NCBI GenBank assembly: GCA_038496445.1
Contig: JALMLS010000122.1
Location: 62,001-126,000 of the forward strand
Direction of reading: 5' to 3'
DNA from: Trichosphaerium sp. ATCC 40318
Lineage: Eukaryota > Discosea > Flabellinia > Trichosidae
DNA: 64,000 nt
Each line of letters opens with the position of its first letter. Within the stretch, counting starts at the first letter, position 1. The notes beneath the pieces were generated by a model, which worked only from the letters and a program-made list of their open reading frames with translations, was not told where the DNA came from and did not search any database. Shown here one piece after another: positions 12,576-24,938 of the stretch. A program made the position numbers and the translations under genes.

Positions 12576-15135
12576 ATGTATTCCCGCCACCAAAATATCC
12601 TGGAGGTATACTTGTAATATTGACACTGTGTATTAATTGTCTACTTAGCTAGAGAAGCTGAGCTGGTTCAGTTGTGGAAGCAATTTTCAAAACTTGATAC
12701 AGAATCTAGTGGGATGGTTTCAAGAGAAAACTTTGTTAAACGAATATCAGATGTTGTACATGACGACTTTATGGTGAGTTTATTATAACCAATCGAGCGT
12801 CCTTTGAATAAAGTATCACCATATCCGTTGGTGGAAGGAAATTTGAACACTGAACTTCTTTCAAACTAACTTTTTTTGATTTAGGCTGACGCTCTGTTTA
12901 ACGCCTTTGATAAAGATAATAACAACACAATAGAGTTTTCAGAGTTTCTTCGTGGTATGCGTGTCATGAATAAAGGAAATGCTATACAGAAACTAGAACG
13001 TGCGTCTCAAAAAAAAATTCTCAAAACTAACAATAAAACCAACAAAGTCTCGTTCATGATGTATGATGAGAACAACGATAGTTTCATCACTGTATCTGAT
13101 TTGATTCGAGTGCATACGAGACTTGATACAGAAAAAAACGGCACGTGCTGTTTATAAAAATCACGTGAATACGTGTGTATGCATGAATAAAAGAATGCTA
13201 AGTTTGCTTTGATAGGTGCCATTGAAGCAAAAATGTATGATGCGTTTGCAAAGATTGCATCAGATGGAAGCAAAAAAGTTAACCAAGAGACATTCACAAA
13301 AGGTTTCTAAACATCCTGTGTTAGTACACAAACCTCGCTGATAATATACTAGGTGTTGTAGATAACCCTGATGTCCAAGAAGCGCTCGGACTAACAGATG
13401 TATTAAAACCTGGATCCGCTTTATCTCAGAAGACAGGTGTTATTGCATTAGAACCTGGTATAAAGAAAACAATTCTACTTGGTATCGAAAAAGCTGTTCA
13501 AAGAGCACAAACTTTTTCAACAGCGAAACCTGTTGACTTTGAAGCTGAGAGTGAAGGCATTCAAACAAAATTCGAATGGTACTTGTTTTTATTCATAGCC
13601 AACAACTTTAAGGGCCTTTCCATAATACAGTTTTATACTTACAGCAGTTAATTAGTAGTTCTGAAACTTATGCAATAACAGATTGGGCTCCTAGACTATT
13701 CAGGAGTACGGATTTTTCTTTCAGACGAAAATTTTTGTTTTACAAACTTGGGGTTTTTTGATCTCGTTTGATAGGAATCCGAGAACAATTTGGTGTAACA
13801 GATGAGCTTTATTTAAAATCACTTGGACATCAACAGCTTGCTAAAAATGTACTTTGTGGCGCATGGACCCTCTTGAAAGGTAGTGCTACTTCAGGCAGAT
13901 CAGGGTACGCGGTGTAAATACCTATCAAGGAAAACAAAGATTTCTAGTCAGTCTTGATTAATTGCTGTTTATAGGGCGTTTTTCTTGAGGTCTTTTGATT
14001 CTCAGTTCCTTATAAAGTCATGTTCTCCTGCAGAATACACATTCCTTCAAGAAATACTTCCAGAGTACTACAAGGTATTTAAAATATCACAATTTCCTTG
14101 CAAACCATCTCAATCAATTTCTTTTTAGCATTTAAAAACAAACCCAGATACTCTCATTGCACGGTTCTATCAGTTAGCTATCCTCAAGGAGCCGAGTGGT
14201 AAAGACCTATACTTTGTTGTAATGGAAAATATTCTTCCAAATGGTAAAGTAGAGGCTCTATATGATCTGAAGGGATCTACTGTTGGAAGATCTACTCCAG
14301 CCGCAAACAGGTATTCTGATTTTTTTCTCAACATATGCAGAAGTTATTTGACTTTTGTTGTAGGAAACCCGGTATGGCTCTTAAAGACTTGGATTTTATG
14401 TCTTCAAAAGCGGCTGTTAAAGTATCACCTGATATTAAACAAGCGTTGTACGCCCAAATAGAAAAAGATGCTTCTTTTCTTGCAAAACAAAATATTATTG
14501 ATTACTCTATGCTTCTTGGAATAAGCATGAAACGAAGTACGTAGCCGTATTAGCCTGCTGAAAATTCTTCAATTCAAACGAATGATTGATAGTAATTTTT
14601 TTTACTTACTATGGCACATAGAGAACGTTGTTGAACTGTCACCAGCAGAACTGAGGTTTGTTCTTTTTTTCATTAATAGAAAAACGAAAAACCGATTTAC
14701 TCATGATTAGGCGTTCTAAGAGTGTTTACAAGAGAGTTGGCGGAGGCCTAGAGTCAACAGATGGGAAAGAAGTTTACTACTTTGGCATCATTGATATCTT
14801 AATACCTTGGGGATTCGCTAAAAAGTCAGAACATGCTCTAAAGGCAATTGTCTACGATAAGGTAATTAATAAGTCACGTGCAATCCTCTCATTTATTTTT
14901 AGGACGGAATAAGTGTAACAGAACCTAGTGTGTACAAAGGCAGGTTTGTAGAGTTCATGACAAAGACTGTATTCAAGTAAAAACAACTTTTACTTAACGT
15001 CTAGTTCGTTTAGTTTTAGACACTAAATCCTTCCATGTTTTATTCAGCGAACTTATGAACTTCTATTGTATGGGAGGTGCTATCATTAGGCCTACAATGA
15101 TGGCCTTTCATAACGATACGCAAGTCAACTCATGA
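12576..15135 (+). CDS. EF-hand phosphatidylinositol phosphate kinase (PIPK)
   Basis: Exon 1 (ATG at 12576) joins an N-terminal EF-hand region: FSKLDTESSGMVS, then a canonical loop FDKDNNNTIEFSEF at about 12905-12950 and a third loop YDENNDSFITVSDLI. The PIPK catalytic domain follows. It has the nucleotide-loop region SGRSGAFFLRSFDSQFLIKS, the strand YFVVMENILP, the signature YDLKGSTVGR, then IIDYSMLLGI, YYFGIIDILIPWG and YKGRFVEFMTKTVF. The enzyme should phosphorylate phosphatidylinositol phosphates to PIP2, with calcium input through the EF-hands inferred. The reading frame has a stop at 14978-14980. A well-formed intron from about 14975, however, joins a last exon encoding 28 more residues and ending at 15135. 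Either end is possible. Confidence 0.9.
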
Positions 15136-15197
15136 GTCAAAATCATTTACACAATAGTTATACATTACCGAATCTCTTCGTAGTACCAGGAAAGGTA

Positions 15198-15574
15198 ATG
15201 GAAACAAAGATGGCGGGCCGAAAAGGTCTACTTTCTATCGTTTTGTTCGTAAAAAAGATTGACATGCGAAACAAAAATGACATTATATATGACCCCTAAC
15301 TTCTACTGAGCATGTTCTTTTCCTTCTGGAACCTTAGTTGTATGCTCTTCTTTATCATCCTCTGATGATGGCTCTTCACTGTACACTGAAGAAAACCTTG
15401 ACGCTTATTTTAGTAATCGTTTGGTTAAAGAATTGTACAATTGGCTTAAAAAACGTCTCAGTAGCGTACCATAACATTGATACCATCAAACACGCTGCCA
15501 AACCGAGAAAAATAAAGATATGTACAGATTCTGATGTAGAAAAGTTTGAATTATCTGACAGCAAGCCCTTGTAG
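15198..15574 (+). CDS. Small acidic hypothetical protein
   Basis: Three exons can be joined in frame: METKMAGRK from 15198, a central exon with SSSDDGSSLYTEENLDAY and LVKELYNWLKKRLSS, and a last exon with TDSDVEKFELSDSKPL ending at TAG 15572-15574. The product is about 75 residues. No domain is recognised, and the middle could form an amphipathic helix. It ends 5 bp from the convergent small gene on the other strand. Confidence is limited by size, although the frame stays open through two introns. Confidence 0.45.
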
Positions 15575-15579
15575 CGATG

Positions 15580-15817
15580 TTAGACATTTTTACGGCGATT
15601 ACGACGTACGAAATACACTAAGGATGCCACAAACCCAATAACACTGAATAACGCTACAACAATCACCACTGTAATAGCTAGAGGAAAGCTACCAGACTCA
15701 AGGATACTCTTACATGCGGATTGTTACAATTTGTACATAAAATGATTAAAACGTGCTTACACCGACTATGGCCTCTAGAAAACCTCGGTTTTTATCTTTT
15801 TTTGTAGTTGTGGCCAT
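15580..15817 (-). CDS. Small single-pass membrane protein
   Basis: The ATG at 15815-15817 opens MATTTKKDKNRGFLEAIVG. A 5' GTAAGC donor and an acceptor then join the second exon, which encodes one strong membrane helix (FPLAITVVIVVALFSVIGFV) followed by VYFVRRNRRKNV and TAA at 15580-15582. The protein is about 64 residues. The strongly basic flank after the helix would place the C-terminus in the cytosol by the positive-inside rule. It is too short for most ORF listings. No family was recognised. Confidence 0.5.
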
Positions 15818-15928
15818 TCTAATAAGTTTCAGGAATATTTTGTCGCTTATTTTCGCCATAAGGCATACAATGTGCAAAAATAGTCTGTATTGCAGGCGTT
15901 GGTAGACCAGTTAAATTAGATTAGGCGT

Positions 15929-18900
15929 ATGGCAGAGCCTCTACCTGTAAGAGAGGACAAACGTAAAAAAAAGCAAGCAAAGTCTAAAGGTATGTATAAA
16001 CGGTGATGCCATAGAGCAGTAGACGCTAAAACGGACACTTTGATCTTGTTACTCCGCAATTTTTAGCATAATTCATTGTTTGTCTTATTTACATGTTTCT
16101 AGGCGGCTCCCCACAGTTCAACATCAGTCTAAAAGGTAAATTCCAAAATACAACGTAAAACTCATGTAAGGAAGGTTTGTCACCAAAGGACAAGCGGAGG
16201 AGGGAAGCAAAGAGCAAAAAAAGCCAGCGGGATGAACGCTTAATAAGCTCACGAAGTGAATCTAACCTATAGTACGCTTGTCAAGCCCGCCGTTGTGCGA
16301 CTAGATACAATGAATCTTTACCAACTAATGTCATTTCAGCAAGCGGAGAGTGGTTAAGGCGCCGCAAATAAAGCATCAGCGATCTAAATCGGCAACATTT
16401 AACGGTTCTTCGCGATTACGAGCTAAAGGTCGCACATCGTCAAAAGGAGAACCAAAATCAGCGCGTGGTGCGTAGGGTTTTGTTCTACTTGAGTTTTGCG
16501 CTGATCATCAAGCTGTTTTCTTTTTGGTGAATTACTAACATTTGTTTGTAAAGAGGAAAGTACTCGTGTCAAGCCGAAGAAAAAAGCTAAGATCGGTTCA
16601 CCTTATAATGCACAACACAACCTTCATGTTCGTAAAGGAGAGAAAGGTCTAGAAGGATTACCACCTGTGTGGGTCACAATTTTAAAGGCAAGGTTTTAAA
16701 CCTTTTTTTATTTTTTTTTCTCATCGCCATGTACCTTTTTATGACTTTTTTTACTTTGGTGTTTTTTAATGAAAGTTGGATTAATTATTCAATAGGGTCT
16801 GGGTTACTCTGATGATCAAATATCTGAGAATTCAGAAGAAATTAGAGATGTCATTAATTTTCAGGATACAAGAAACTTACGTGCTTCTTCTTCGTCCACA
16901 GCGTCTCTACCGGAGTCATCTCCTAAACAAAATAATATTCTATGTACGCAAATATTTATAACTTCCTTCTGGGTGGTAGTCAAAAGAAGGCAGCCAAATC
17001 AATTTAGAAAATATAAGTTTGCATAAGGTGGAAAGAAAACGTTTCTAAATAACTATATAGGGAATCACATTGATAGTATGTGCTTGGATCCAAAAGATTT
17101 ATATACAATGGACACCGTCATAGGTATGTAGAAAAACTTGAAGTATTTACAATGATATGCACAAAGCTCTAAAGTCTCGTAATTTTCTACCATTTTCTCG
17201 GTATTGAATTATAATTTTCCTGGATATTGTATTCTGCGCATTGCGAATACTCGGCATTAACGTGCAAAATATCATCAACTTGTAAGACAACGTACAAGAA
17301 ATGTACAGTGAGGTTTTCGCCAAAGTAACTGGTTTTTGATTGTTTTTTTTTTGTGGTCAACTACTGTCATTGTTTCGTTCTAACAACTGTTTATGTAATA
17401 GGTGAGGGCTCTGAAGGTGTTATATATAGCGGTAAAGATCGTATATCAAACAAAGAAGTTGCTATTAAAAGCATGAATCTTAAAGAAAATGAGCTTGATC
17501 GTACAGCTCAAGAACTTCATATTATGAAGACGTGCAACCATGAAAATATTGTAGAATTTTATAGAGCATATTATTGGGATGGTAGGCTATATATTATACT
17601 TGAATATATGGATGGTGGTAGCCTTGCTCATTTACTTCAATATCATAAGAAATTTCCTTTTTTAGAGCGTCAAATACAGTTTGTATGCTTTAATGTTCTT
17701 AATGGATTACGTTATTTACATAAACATCATCGTATGCATAGAGATATAAAGAGCGATAATGTTCTTTTAAATACTAAAGGTGCTGTGAAAATCGGAGATT
17801 TCGGTTTTTGTGCACAGTTAACTGAAGTTCAACAAAAAAGGAATACAGGAAGTGGAACACCTTACTGGGTACGGCAATATTGTTTTTTATAAAATCTTTA
17901 TTTATTCTTTTCAATATCCCTGATTATTGATTTTAGATGGCACCAGAGAGTAAGTGTAGAACGACAACGACATTAGTTTTCTTTTTTTTTCAGGCTGTTT
18001 TTTTTTTTGACATTTTGATTTTTTTGTGGCTTCTGTTTGTCGTCTTGGTGGTAAAATAGAAATATTGATTACTCATATACATGTAGTTATACGTGGTAAG
18101 AAGTACGGAACCAAAATTGATATTTGGAGTCTTGGTAAGGCTAGCTTTTTTTTTTTGTTGTAAAGTTTCTAATCTTGTTTTTTTCAATAGGTATACTCTT
18201 GATGGAGATGGCTGAGGGTTTACCTCCTTATTTTGACATGGCAGAGTTTGATGCTCTGTTGTATATTAGAAAACATGGCGCACCAGAACTAAAACAGCCA
18301 TCACAATGGTCAGATGCTTTCAAGGTACGAGAAACTTGTATTTACTAGTTTTATTTCAGTTTTCCAAGTTTACTACATTCTGGCATTCTATGCGCTTTGT
18401 GTTAGATATCATTCTTTCAGTTTCTTTGTATTTGTATTTAACACGTTTTTCTTGAAGGGGTTTTTAGCATTGTGTATAACAAAGAATCCTGCTTCACGTG
18501 GTACTAGTAGTGAACTATTACAACATCGTTGGATGACTGTGCAGGCTCTAGATGCCAATCAAAGGCGTATTGTACCTATAATAGATGCTATAAAAGCACA
18601 TAAGGAGAATGAAGTCATAGCACTAAAAGCTAGAGCGGTACGCCATTTTTTTTGATTGAATCAAATTCTCAAAAAAAATTCTTGAAAAAAAAAGGTAACC
18701 AACAATTCTACTCTTGTGCTCTCTCTTGAAGTAACACAAACCAATTATTTTACAACAATAGAGTAATACCAAGCGTGTTGCTTTGTGCAAATTCTTTTAA
18801 GTAATGTAGCCAAACAGGGGTTTTTTGAAATCCTTTAAAAAAAAATTCAGAAATATAGTATCGCTAAGATGACTTTTAGGCTCAGCATCTTGTTGATATT

Positions 18901-19026
18901 GGTATAAACATAGCTGCATCAAAAAAAGATAATAATTCCTCACCTAAATCACGTAGTGGTAACTCAAGAGGAAAGAAACGAGATCACCATCATCATAAAA
19001 AAGTAACAATAGCAGATGAATCCTAA
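15929..19026 (+). CDS. PAK-like (STE20 group) protein kinase with CRIB domain
   Basis: The N-terminus is rich in Lys, Arg and Ser. A CRIB/p21-binding motif follows (IGSPYNAQHNLHV, then GLPPVWVTIL and GYSDDQI). The kinase domain shows the Gly loop GEGSEGVIYSG, VAIKSM with the ATP lysine, the catalytic loop HRDIKSDNVLLN, DFGFCAQL, the activation segment GSGTPYW then MAPE, and DIWSLG. The C-terminal tail is basic with a His run. PAK kinases are activated by Cdc42/Rac GTPases and control actin and signalling, and the CRIB motif supports the same here. The intron after the first CRIB exon is GC..AG (donor at 16688). An intron of more than 200 nt precedes the last exon. Confidence 0.92.
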
Positions 19027-19402
19027 AGATGCACAAAAATTACTAGTATCCTTGTGAATAAAAACACTAGTGGAGAAGGTGGCATTGGCTTGTGTTTTGA
19101 AGCTTTCTTTTAACTTAAGAGCAATGAATCCTATTCAACCAAATTTTCACTGTTCCAATATGAGCACGCGAAAAACGGACCAGTTTTCTCTTGCTTGGTC
19201 AGACAAACAATAAGAAAACTCGCTATTTTTAGCTAGGTCAACTGTATACTAAATTTGTAATAAAGTTTGACCTTCACGTGAATGCAGAAACTATTATGTG
19301 TACGCAACAAGCTCCTAGATTTTTTTTTTACACTTGGTGTACCGAGGACGAACATATACGTTCACACTTCCTTTGACTTTTTATTGTTCGTGGTGTCGCA
19401 AT
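19027..19402. other. Intergenic region with CACGTG palindrome
   Basis: No gene is seen between the PAK-like kinase and the next start at 19403. It contains a CACGTG palindrome at 19275-19280, about 125 bp upstream of that start, in a place that would suit a promoter element. Confidence 0.4.
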
Positions 19403-22400
19403 ATGCAACGACCAGAAGCGGATAGCACTGCAAAGTCTACAAAACCAGGTTTTAGCGCGCTATGGGCTCGTTTAAACCACGCAGCCCCACATACAACTTT
19501 TGGTACAATAAACTATCTTCGTCTTTCTGTACGCACCCTGTGCACCTTCTAAGGTGAATGTAATATACTTACATGTTGTTTAGCGTAATATTACTACTGT
19601 AAGTGTAGTAATTGCCTTGGGAGCCTTTTCCATCACGTTTTCCTCCTATTTAAACTATTTCAAAACCAACCAGTGTACAAACTTCTCCCAAGTGTTCACT
19701 GTACGTTGTTATCTACAAGTTTAGCTTATACACACGGACAACTGACGTTTAAGACTGAATAACGGTTTTGTTATTTAACGTTAAGCTCTTGATTAACACG
19801 CTAAATTACATAGCGCTAGTTTCGAGTCAGTTCCAGTCAGAAGGCTTTGCCATGAAGCAATGCAATATTAATTTAACGCTCTGGGCTACTTGATAAACAC
19901 TACACCGATCAGTAGCAAGCACTTGACATTCCTGACTACCAAGCATATGAAGTACTCCATAATAATCTCATAATGTTACCTGTCAGTGTTCACAACCTAT
20001 CTCGAAAGATTAGGTATTTTATACTCTTACCACGTAAAAGTGTGCACGTGTTTATGTTTGAGAATGGCTTGATTTTCGTGGTAGTTACTGAGCATGAAAG
20101 ATATTAATGACAAAAATAGAGATGAATATTAATGTATTTATGGATGGTTGTGAAGACTGACAGGTAACCCTTTGAGATTATGGCTTACTTTATATGCTTG
20201 GTAAGCAGAAATATGTCAATTGCTTGCTACCGATCGCGAGTGGTCTTTTATCAAGTCGAGCATTAAATTCATTTGCGTTACTTCATGTCAAAGCCTTCTG
20301 AATCTGGAACTGAATCGAAACTAGCGCTATGTAATTTAGCGTTATTTCGCCTCAAAAGCCCAACTATTCTCCGTCAATTCCTCGATGTCATCTAACAATT
20401 CTAACATACCTTCTTTTTATATAGAGTGTGTCTTGGTTTGCACCATTTTATTTAGAGCGAATAATTCAAAATTTTTGTGTCGGTTTTTATTATGGTAGTC
20501 TAATATTACTATTTGTGCAATTATTTAGAGACAGGTATGTTTTTATTTGGCAAGTAGCCATTCTCTCATATCTTTCTAGACAACAACCATTGTTTAATAT
20601 TAGTAAGTATACATATGAAAAACATATCACAGTATTTCTTGAAACAGCATAAAGGTAAAGTTGCTGAACAACTTGCAAAGAGTTATTCAAAATATGGAAA
20701 AGTTTATGGTGTCTGTACCTTTATATGACAATAAGAAAAATTGTTTGATACCAACAACAGGCAGAAAGTGTTGTAATGAAGCTTATATAACGTTTGAATC
20801 AACAGAAGGAGTGAGTGCTGTTTATCAAAAACAGTATTACAAAAAGTGTTGTAAACACCAAGAAAGGTATGTCCAATCCTTTAAAAGAATCTTTCTTAAC
20901 TTGCACGACTATTACTGACTCCTTATTGATAGAAGAGTAAGGGCTGAAGTACCACAGGTACCAGAAGCAATCGATATGGACAAATGGTCTGTCCAGACTT
21001 CATTCTATCGAAGGGGTTTTAGTATGAACTTTGGGGTTTTTTTTTTACTTGTTTTGTTTGTTGAACTTGGAATTAACACTGGATAATAGTGGTAGTAGTG
21101 ATGGCTGTAATACTTGGCCTTATCTTAGGAAGTTCTGCTGTTATTTGTTTGAGATACACTGTGAGCCTTATCACTGACAATTCAGCCAGTGTTTTGTTAG
21201 TTTAATGAGCGTTTTCCTTGTTTCTATTATTGAAAGCATTCTACGTGATTTATCAACCTGTATGTTGGTCACATGACTCACTTACCTTAAAACAACCGCA
21301 ATTCTCATTCATGAATGATATCTAAATTGTTTTCTAGATATCACAGACAAGTTAATTTGTCACTCTAACCGTTCTTTCAAGGTACTGTTGTGTTTTTTTT
21401 GTGGTGTCAAACTTTTTGCTATTTCAGCATATTGACACCAAGGATAACATATTTCAAGAGTTTCTGTGATATTAATGGTATAATTGTAGCAAATCAATAT
21501 AGTTTCTAATTACCAGATAATACGAACAATTCTAGTAATTGTTGTAATCACGTATTGCTTTTCATCAGTAGTACAAATGCAAAACGACTTTAGAGATAGG
21601 GAGCTATTTTTGGTTGAAAGTACAGAACAAGAATTTTCACGTATTACTGGACTAGCTTATACCGATGCCACTCAATTCTTGGTAAAACTTAACACCTTGA
21701 ACTATTTATAGCGTTTTTGCGACTTGCTCAACTTTTTTCTTAATTTATTCTTATTTCTTTTAGATTTTATTCTCAGCAATGTCAATATTTATTGAGAATT
21801 TTGCTGAGCTTGTGAGACCCAAAAAACATTTAATGGAATACTTTGGTTTATGGTACGTCTTCTAACACCTGATAAAGATCACAAAAGTGCCTTTAAGTCT
21901 GATTTTGTTGTTAAGTGTCAAAGATGAACCAGAGTTTCCTCTTGGAAGCAGATATGGTAGCCTAGCTGCTGATAGCATACCAATGGTGTTAGCAGTTAAA
22001 ATAAGCTTTGCAATATTTATATTTACAGGGATAAGTTGTGCCTGTCGGTACCTTAGAGACAAATACCTTGGTACACCTTTGTTTGCAAGTTTTTTTTGCA
22101 ACTTGCTTTTTTTTGGGACTCTGTGAAAACAAACAGCTTTGTAATTAAAGTCAATACTAATTGGTAACTTTTAAGTGCCAAACAGATACAAAACAAGGAG
22201 TAAAATGCCATTTAAACTTGATTTTGTTTCACACACGGCAGTTTTGTTAATGAAGTCAAGATAAAGAAAAGTTTATCCTCAATAAGCTAGCTTAACTAAC
22301 ATTGTTTTAATAGGCTCGATTCAAAGCCAGAAATGCCTGACATGGTGTTAACGATTTTGCCCTTTATTACAGTAATAGCAGCGCTCATTTGTGAGAAAAA

Positions 22401-22683
22401 TAAGCAGTCAATGAGAAAAAATCAACCTTCATTGGGATCTATTTTTATTGGTTTCTATCCTTCTAGCAGAACATATCTTGGACCCAACATAACTTTTGAA
22501 AAAGCAATTGGTATGCCCGAATGTGGAACAAATGTTTGTACGTTTAAACAAAACACAAAGACTTTAGTCCCTTTTTACAGCTATTAACTCCCATTTTCAG
22601 ACTGTGAGTATTACATATCCTTATCACATGGACTGCACTTAACTGAAATCTACAAGTCGGAAGCAACAAATGCAAGCAAGTAA
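19403..22683 (+). CDS. Multi-pass membrane protein of unknown function
   Basis: Exon 1 encodes MQRPEADSTAKSTKPGFSAL. In-frame exons follow with a first membrane segment (TVSVVIALGAFSITFSSYL), a second (CVGFYYGSLILLFVQLF), and a soluble part with a possible small alpha/beta domain (KVAEQLAKSYSKYGKVYG then CNEAYITFESTEGVSAVY). At least four more hydrophobic segments follow (VVVMAVILGLILGSSAVI, TILVIVVITYCFSSVV, ISFAIFIFTGISCACRY, MVLTILPFITVIAALIC). The stop is TAA 22681-22683. The topology of membrane helices around an RRM-like cytosolic module recalls stress-gated channels of the OSCA/TMEM63 kind, but no diagnostic motif was found. Exons between about 21230 and 21480 are uncertain. A large intron (about 19690-20424) hosts a foldback repeat. 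Confidence 0.6.
19799..20341. repeat. Foldback (long inverted repeat) element in an intron
   Basis: The left arm 19799-19997 begins CGCTAAATTACATAGCGC. Its reverse complement, with about 80-90% identity by eye, forms the right arm 20146-20341, which ends ...GTAATTTAGCG. The arms are about 197-199 nt with a loop of about 148 nt. No ORF is carried inside. The structure fits a non-autonomous foldback transposon or MITE. No clear target-site duplication was seen. It lies within the roughly 735-nt intron of the multi-pass membrane gene, the longest intron in that gene. Confidence 0.8.
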
Positions 22684-22852
22684 ATAGCTCTGTTCTCTAA
22701 ATTGAAATAGGCTACATGTCCTTTTGTACCACGAAAAATACATATCTGAGGCATAGTCACTTTTAGCTGACCCAACGTTTTGTTGTTTACAATGAAGGAG
22801 TAGGTCAAAAGCAATCATTCATGTTTATTTACACAAAAAAAAAATCTCTATT

Positions 22853-24823
22853 CTATGAAGTGTCCATTTTATCCTCACCGTCCTCTGTCTTCCCTTCTTT
22901 TTCCTTCTTTACATATGCAATAACTGCCTTCAAGAAAGCTGCGGTACCGACACTTGATCCAAGGTCAATATTAGTAGTATCAATACCAAAGGAGCGTAAG
23001 ATGGAAGGTCCTTCCTGAGATAAAAGAGTGAGTACAACACACGAACAAAATCAAAAAACTTTTCACAGCAAAAAAAAAAAAAGGTACTCTTTGTAGACAA
23101 AGTCGTGAAGTCACGTGACATCAAGTCTTCAACAAGTAAAGTAAAAAATAAAACTGTTTCTATGATGCTAAAGCAATCATTCATACCGATAAAGTAAGGA
23201 AAGCAAGCGACTAATAAACAAAAAAGCAAACAGAAAAAGAAAAACAAAGATGAGTCGATATCGACTCTCTTTACAAAAAGATCTTATTCAAACGTACTTG
23301 CTGGCAAGCAGCTGATAACATATCAGCAGCTTGACGGAACTGAGGCGTTCTCAGAGTAGCTTCAAGAACACCAGGAGTCTCACGATCTTGTTCAGGTAAT
23401 AGTGCCTTAAGGTTAGCTTGGATCTCTGGATCATTTAATGCTCCGGATTTAATAATAGCCTCAGCATCGAAAACATTACCCAACGAAGGTCCTGTAAAAG
23501 AAATCTCATCAGAAAACAGAAAAAAAAAAAAAATAGGACATTCGTCATTCCTTGCTTCACTCACCTTGTTGGCCCTGTACTTGTGGTCCAAGGGTTTTAA
23601 GGATATTTTCCAAGTCCATAGCTTGAATCTAATAGGTATTGGGTAAGAACAGAAGCTCAAGAGCAACAGTAACTACAAAAAGAGGCAAAAAAAAAACGAT
23701 TTCCTAAAAAGAACGTACTGGCTCTGGCTGCGCTTGTTCTGGGGTTGCAGCTGCTTCTTCTGTTTCTGCTGCTGCCGCTGCAGCAGGAGAGCTAGTAGTA
23801 TCACTTGGTGCATCTCCTCCTTCTGCTGCTGCTCCGCCGATACCTGCTCGTCTCAGAAAACGCTGACGTTGTGTTTGAGTAAACATACCTACGAAGAAAC
23901 GAGTTAATACAACAGGTAAACGCGAACGAAGCGCTTATGACTTTCTACAAAAATACTGAGCGCAAGGCGCTCCCTTTTGCTCAAAAGCGATTATAAACGA
24001 ACACCAAAGTACTAGTAAAGCACTAGAAGGGTTTTTAGTGGTTTTAACGTACCGAAGTTTCCAGCAAACATTTGCAAGAGTGCGTTCTGGTCAAGACCTT
24101 CTAAACCAGCTGCTGGAGATGGTTCTGGTTGAGGTGGCTCATTCATGTACTTGTTAATCTTAGTGCAGTACTCTTCGTCCTTATCTTCTTTGGCTTCCTT
24201 TTTAGAGCGTGTTAGTAGCGTTTAGGAGGCATGTAAAGCGCTATTGGAAGCAGCTGTTACTGTTTGGTTTTTTTTAACTGACAACGTCTACATAAACGCA
24301 AGAGAAGCTTTTGATGCTGTAGAATCGAACAGTAGCGAAAGATATGCGTTCTAAAAGGGTGACGTACTTGTAACCAGAAAAAGAGCTTCTTGTCGCTGCT
24401 CTTGAACTCTAGGAGGTACACGCGACCAGTTTTACATTCTTTTACACGACGAAAGTGAGCGTCGTCTGGAAATATAATCAGATCCTGATTAGGTTAGCCT
24501 ATTGATTACAAAGGAGATAGGATATGGTATAGCGTACTGTTTGGGCGACACCTGTCGCTCTCTCTTTCCAAATGAAATGAATAAGATTATCTGCGGACTA
24601 GATAGCGTCAGCGCAACAAAATAATCAGTTTAATACCAATTTTAATTGAACAAGCCCTTTTCTTTTGTCTGGGCGAACCCAACGTGTTTTGGCATCTTTA
24701 TGCATTAACCCCGCTTTAAATTCAACAAGGACAGACTTATCCTAACAAATATCGATTAATAACGGTCGTATTGCTTTAACTTACGCCTTGTTGAGCCTGG
24801 GGAGCAAAGAGGTTCATAGACAT
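22853..24823 (-). CDS. ADRM1: Proteasomal ubiquitin receptor RPN13/ADRM1
   Basis: The start [13 protein letters not shown] is followed across short exons by the Pru domain: [66 protein letters not shown]. An acidic and Pro/Ala-rich linker carries [12 protein letters not shown]. The C-terminal DEUBAD domain has [46 protein letters not shown] and [12 protein letters not shown]13 sits on the 19S regulatory particle, binds ubiquitin and RPN2 through Pru, and recruits the deubiquitinase UCH37 through DEUBAD. All parts of the family architecture are present. The start is divergent from the gene at 24939. Confidence 0.95.
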
Positions 24824-24938
24824 CTTTGTTGTTTTTGTTTACGAAAATTTAGTCGAGCCTTGAGTATTTTACTCTGTTTGACTTTGGTCGGCAACTTCAC
24901 AGTGTAACCGTTTGTGATTAAAAGCAATATAACAGGCA
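24824..24938. promoter_or_regulatory. Compact divergent promoter region
   Basis: Only 115 bp separate the start codons of the RPN13 gene (minus strand) and the SLOG-like gene (plus strand). Both promoters, or one bidirectional promoter, must lie here or overlap the genes. No specific factor site was identified. Confidence 0.4.

Noticed and set aside
15376..15564. Minus-strand frame with a hydrophobic stretch (ESVHIFIFLGLAACLMVSML)
   Set aside because: It overlaps exon 2 and the intron of the plus-strand small gene. It has no better splice partners, and the true minus-strand membrane gene starts further downstream at 15817.
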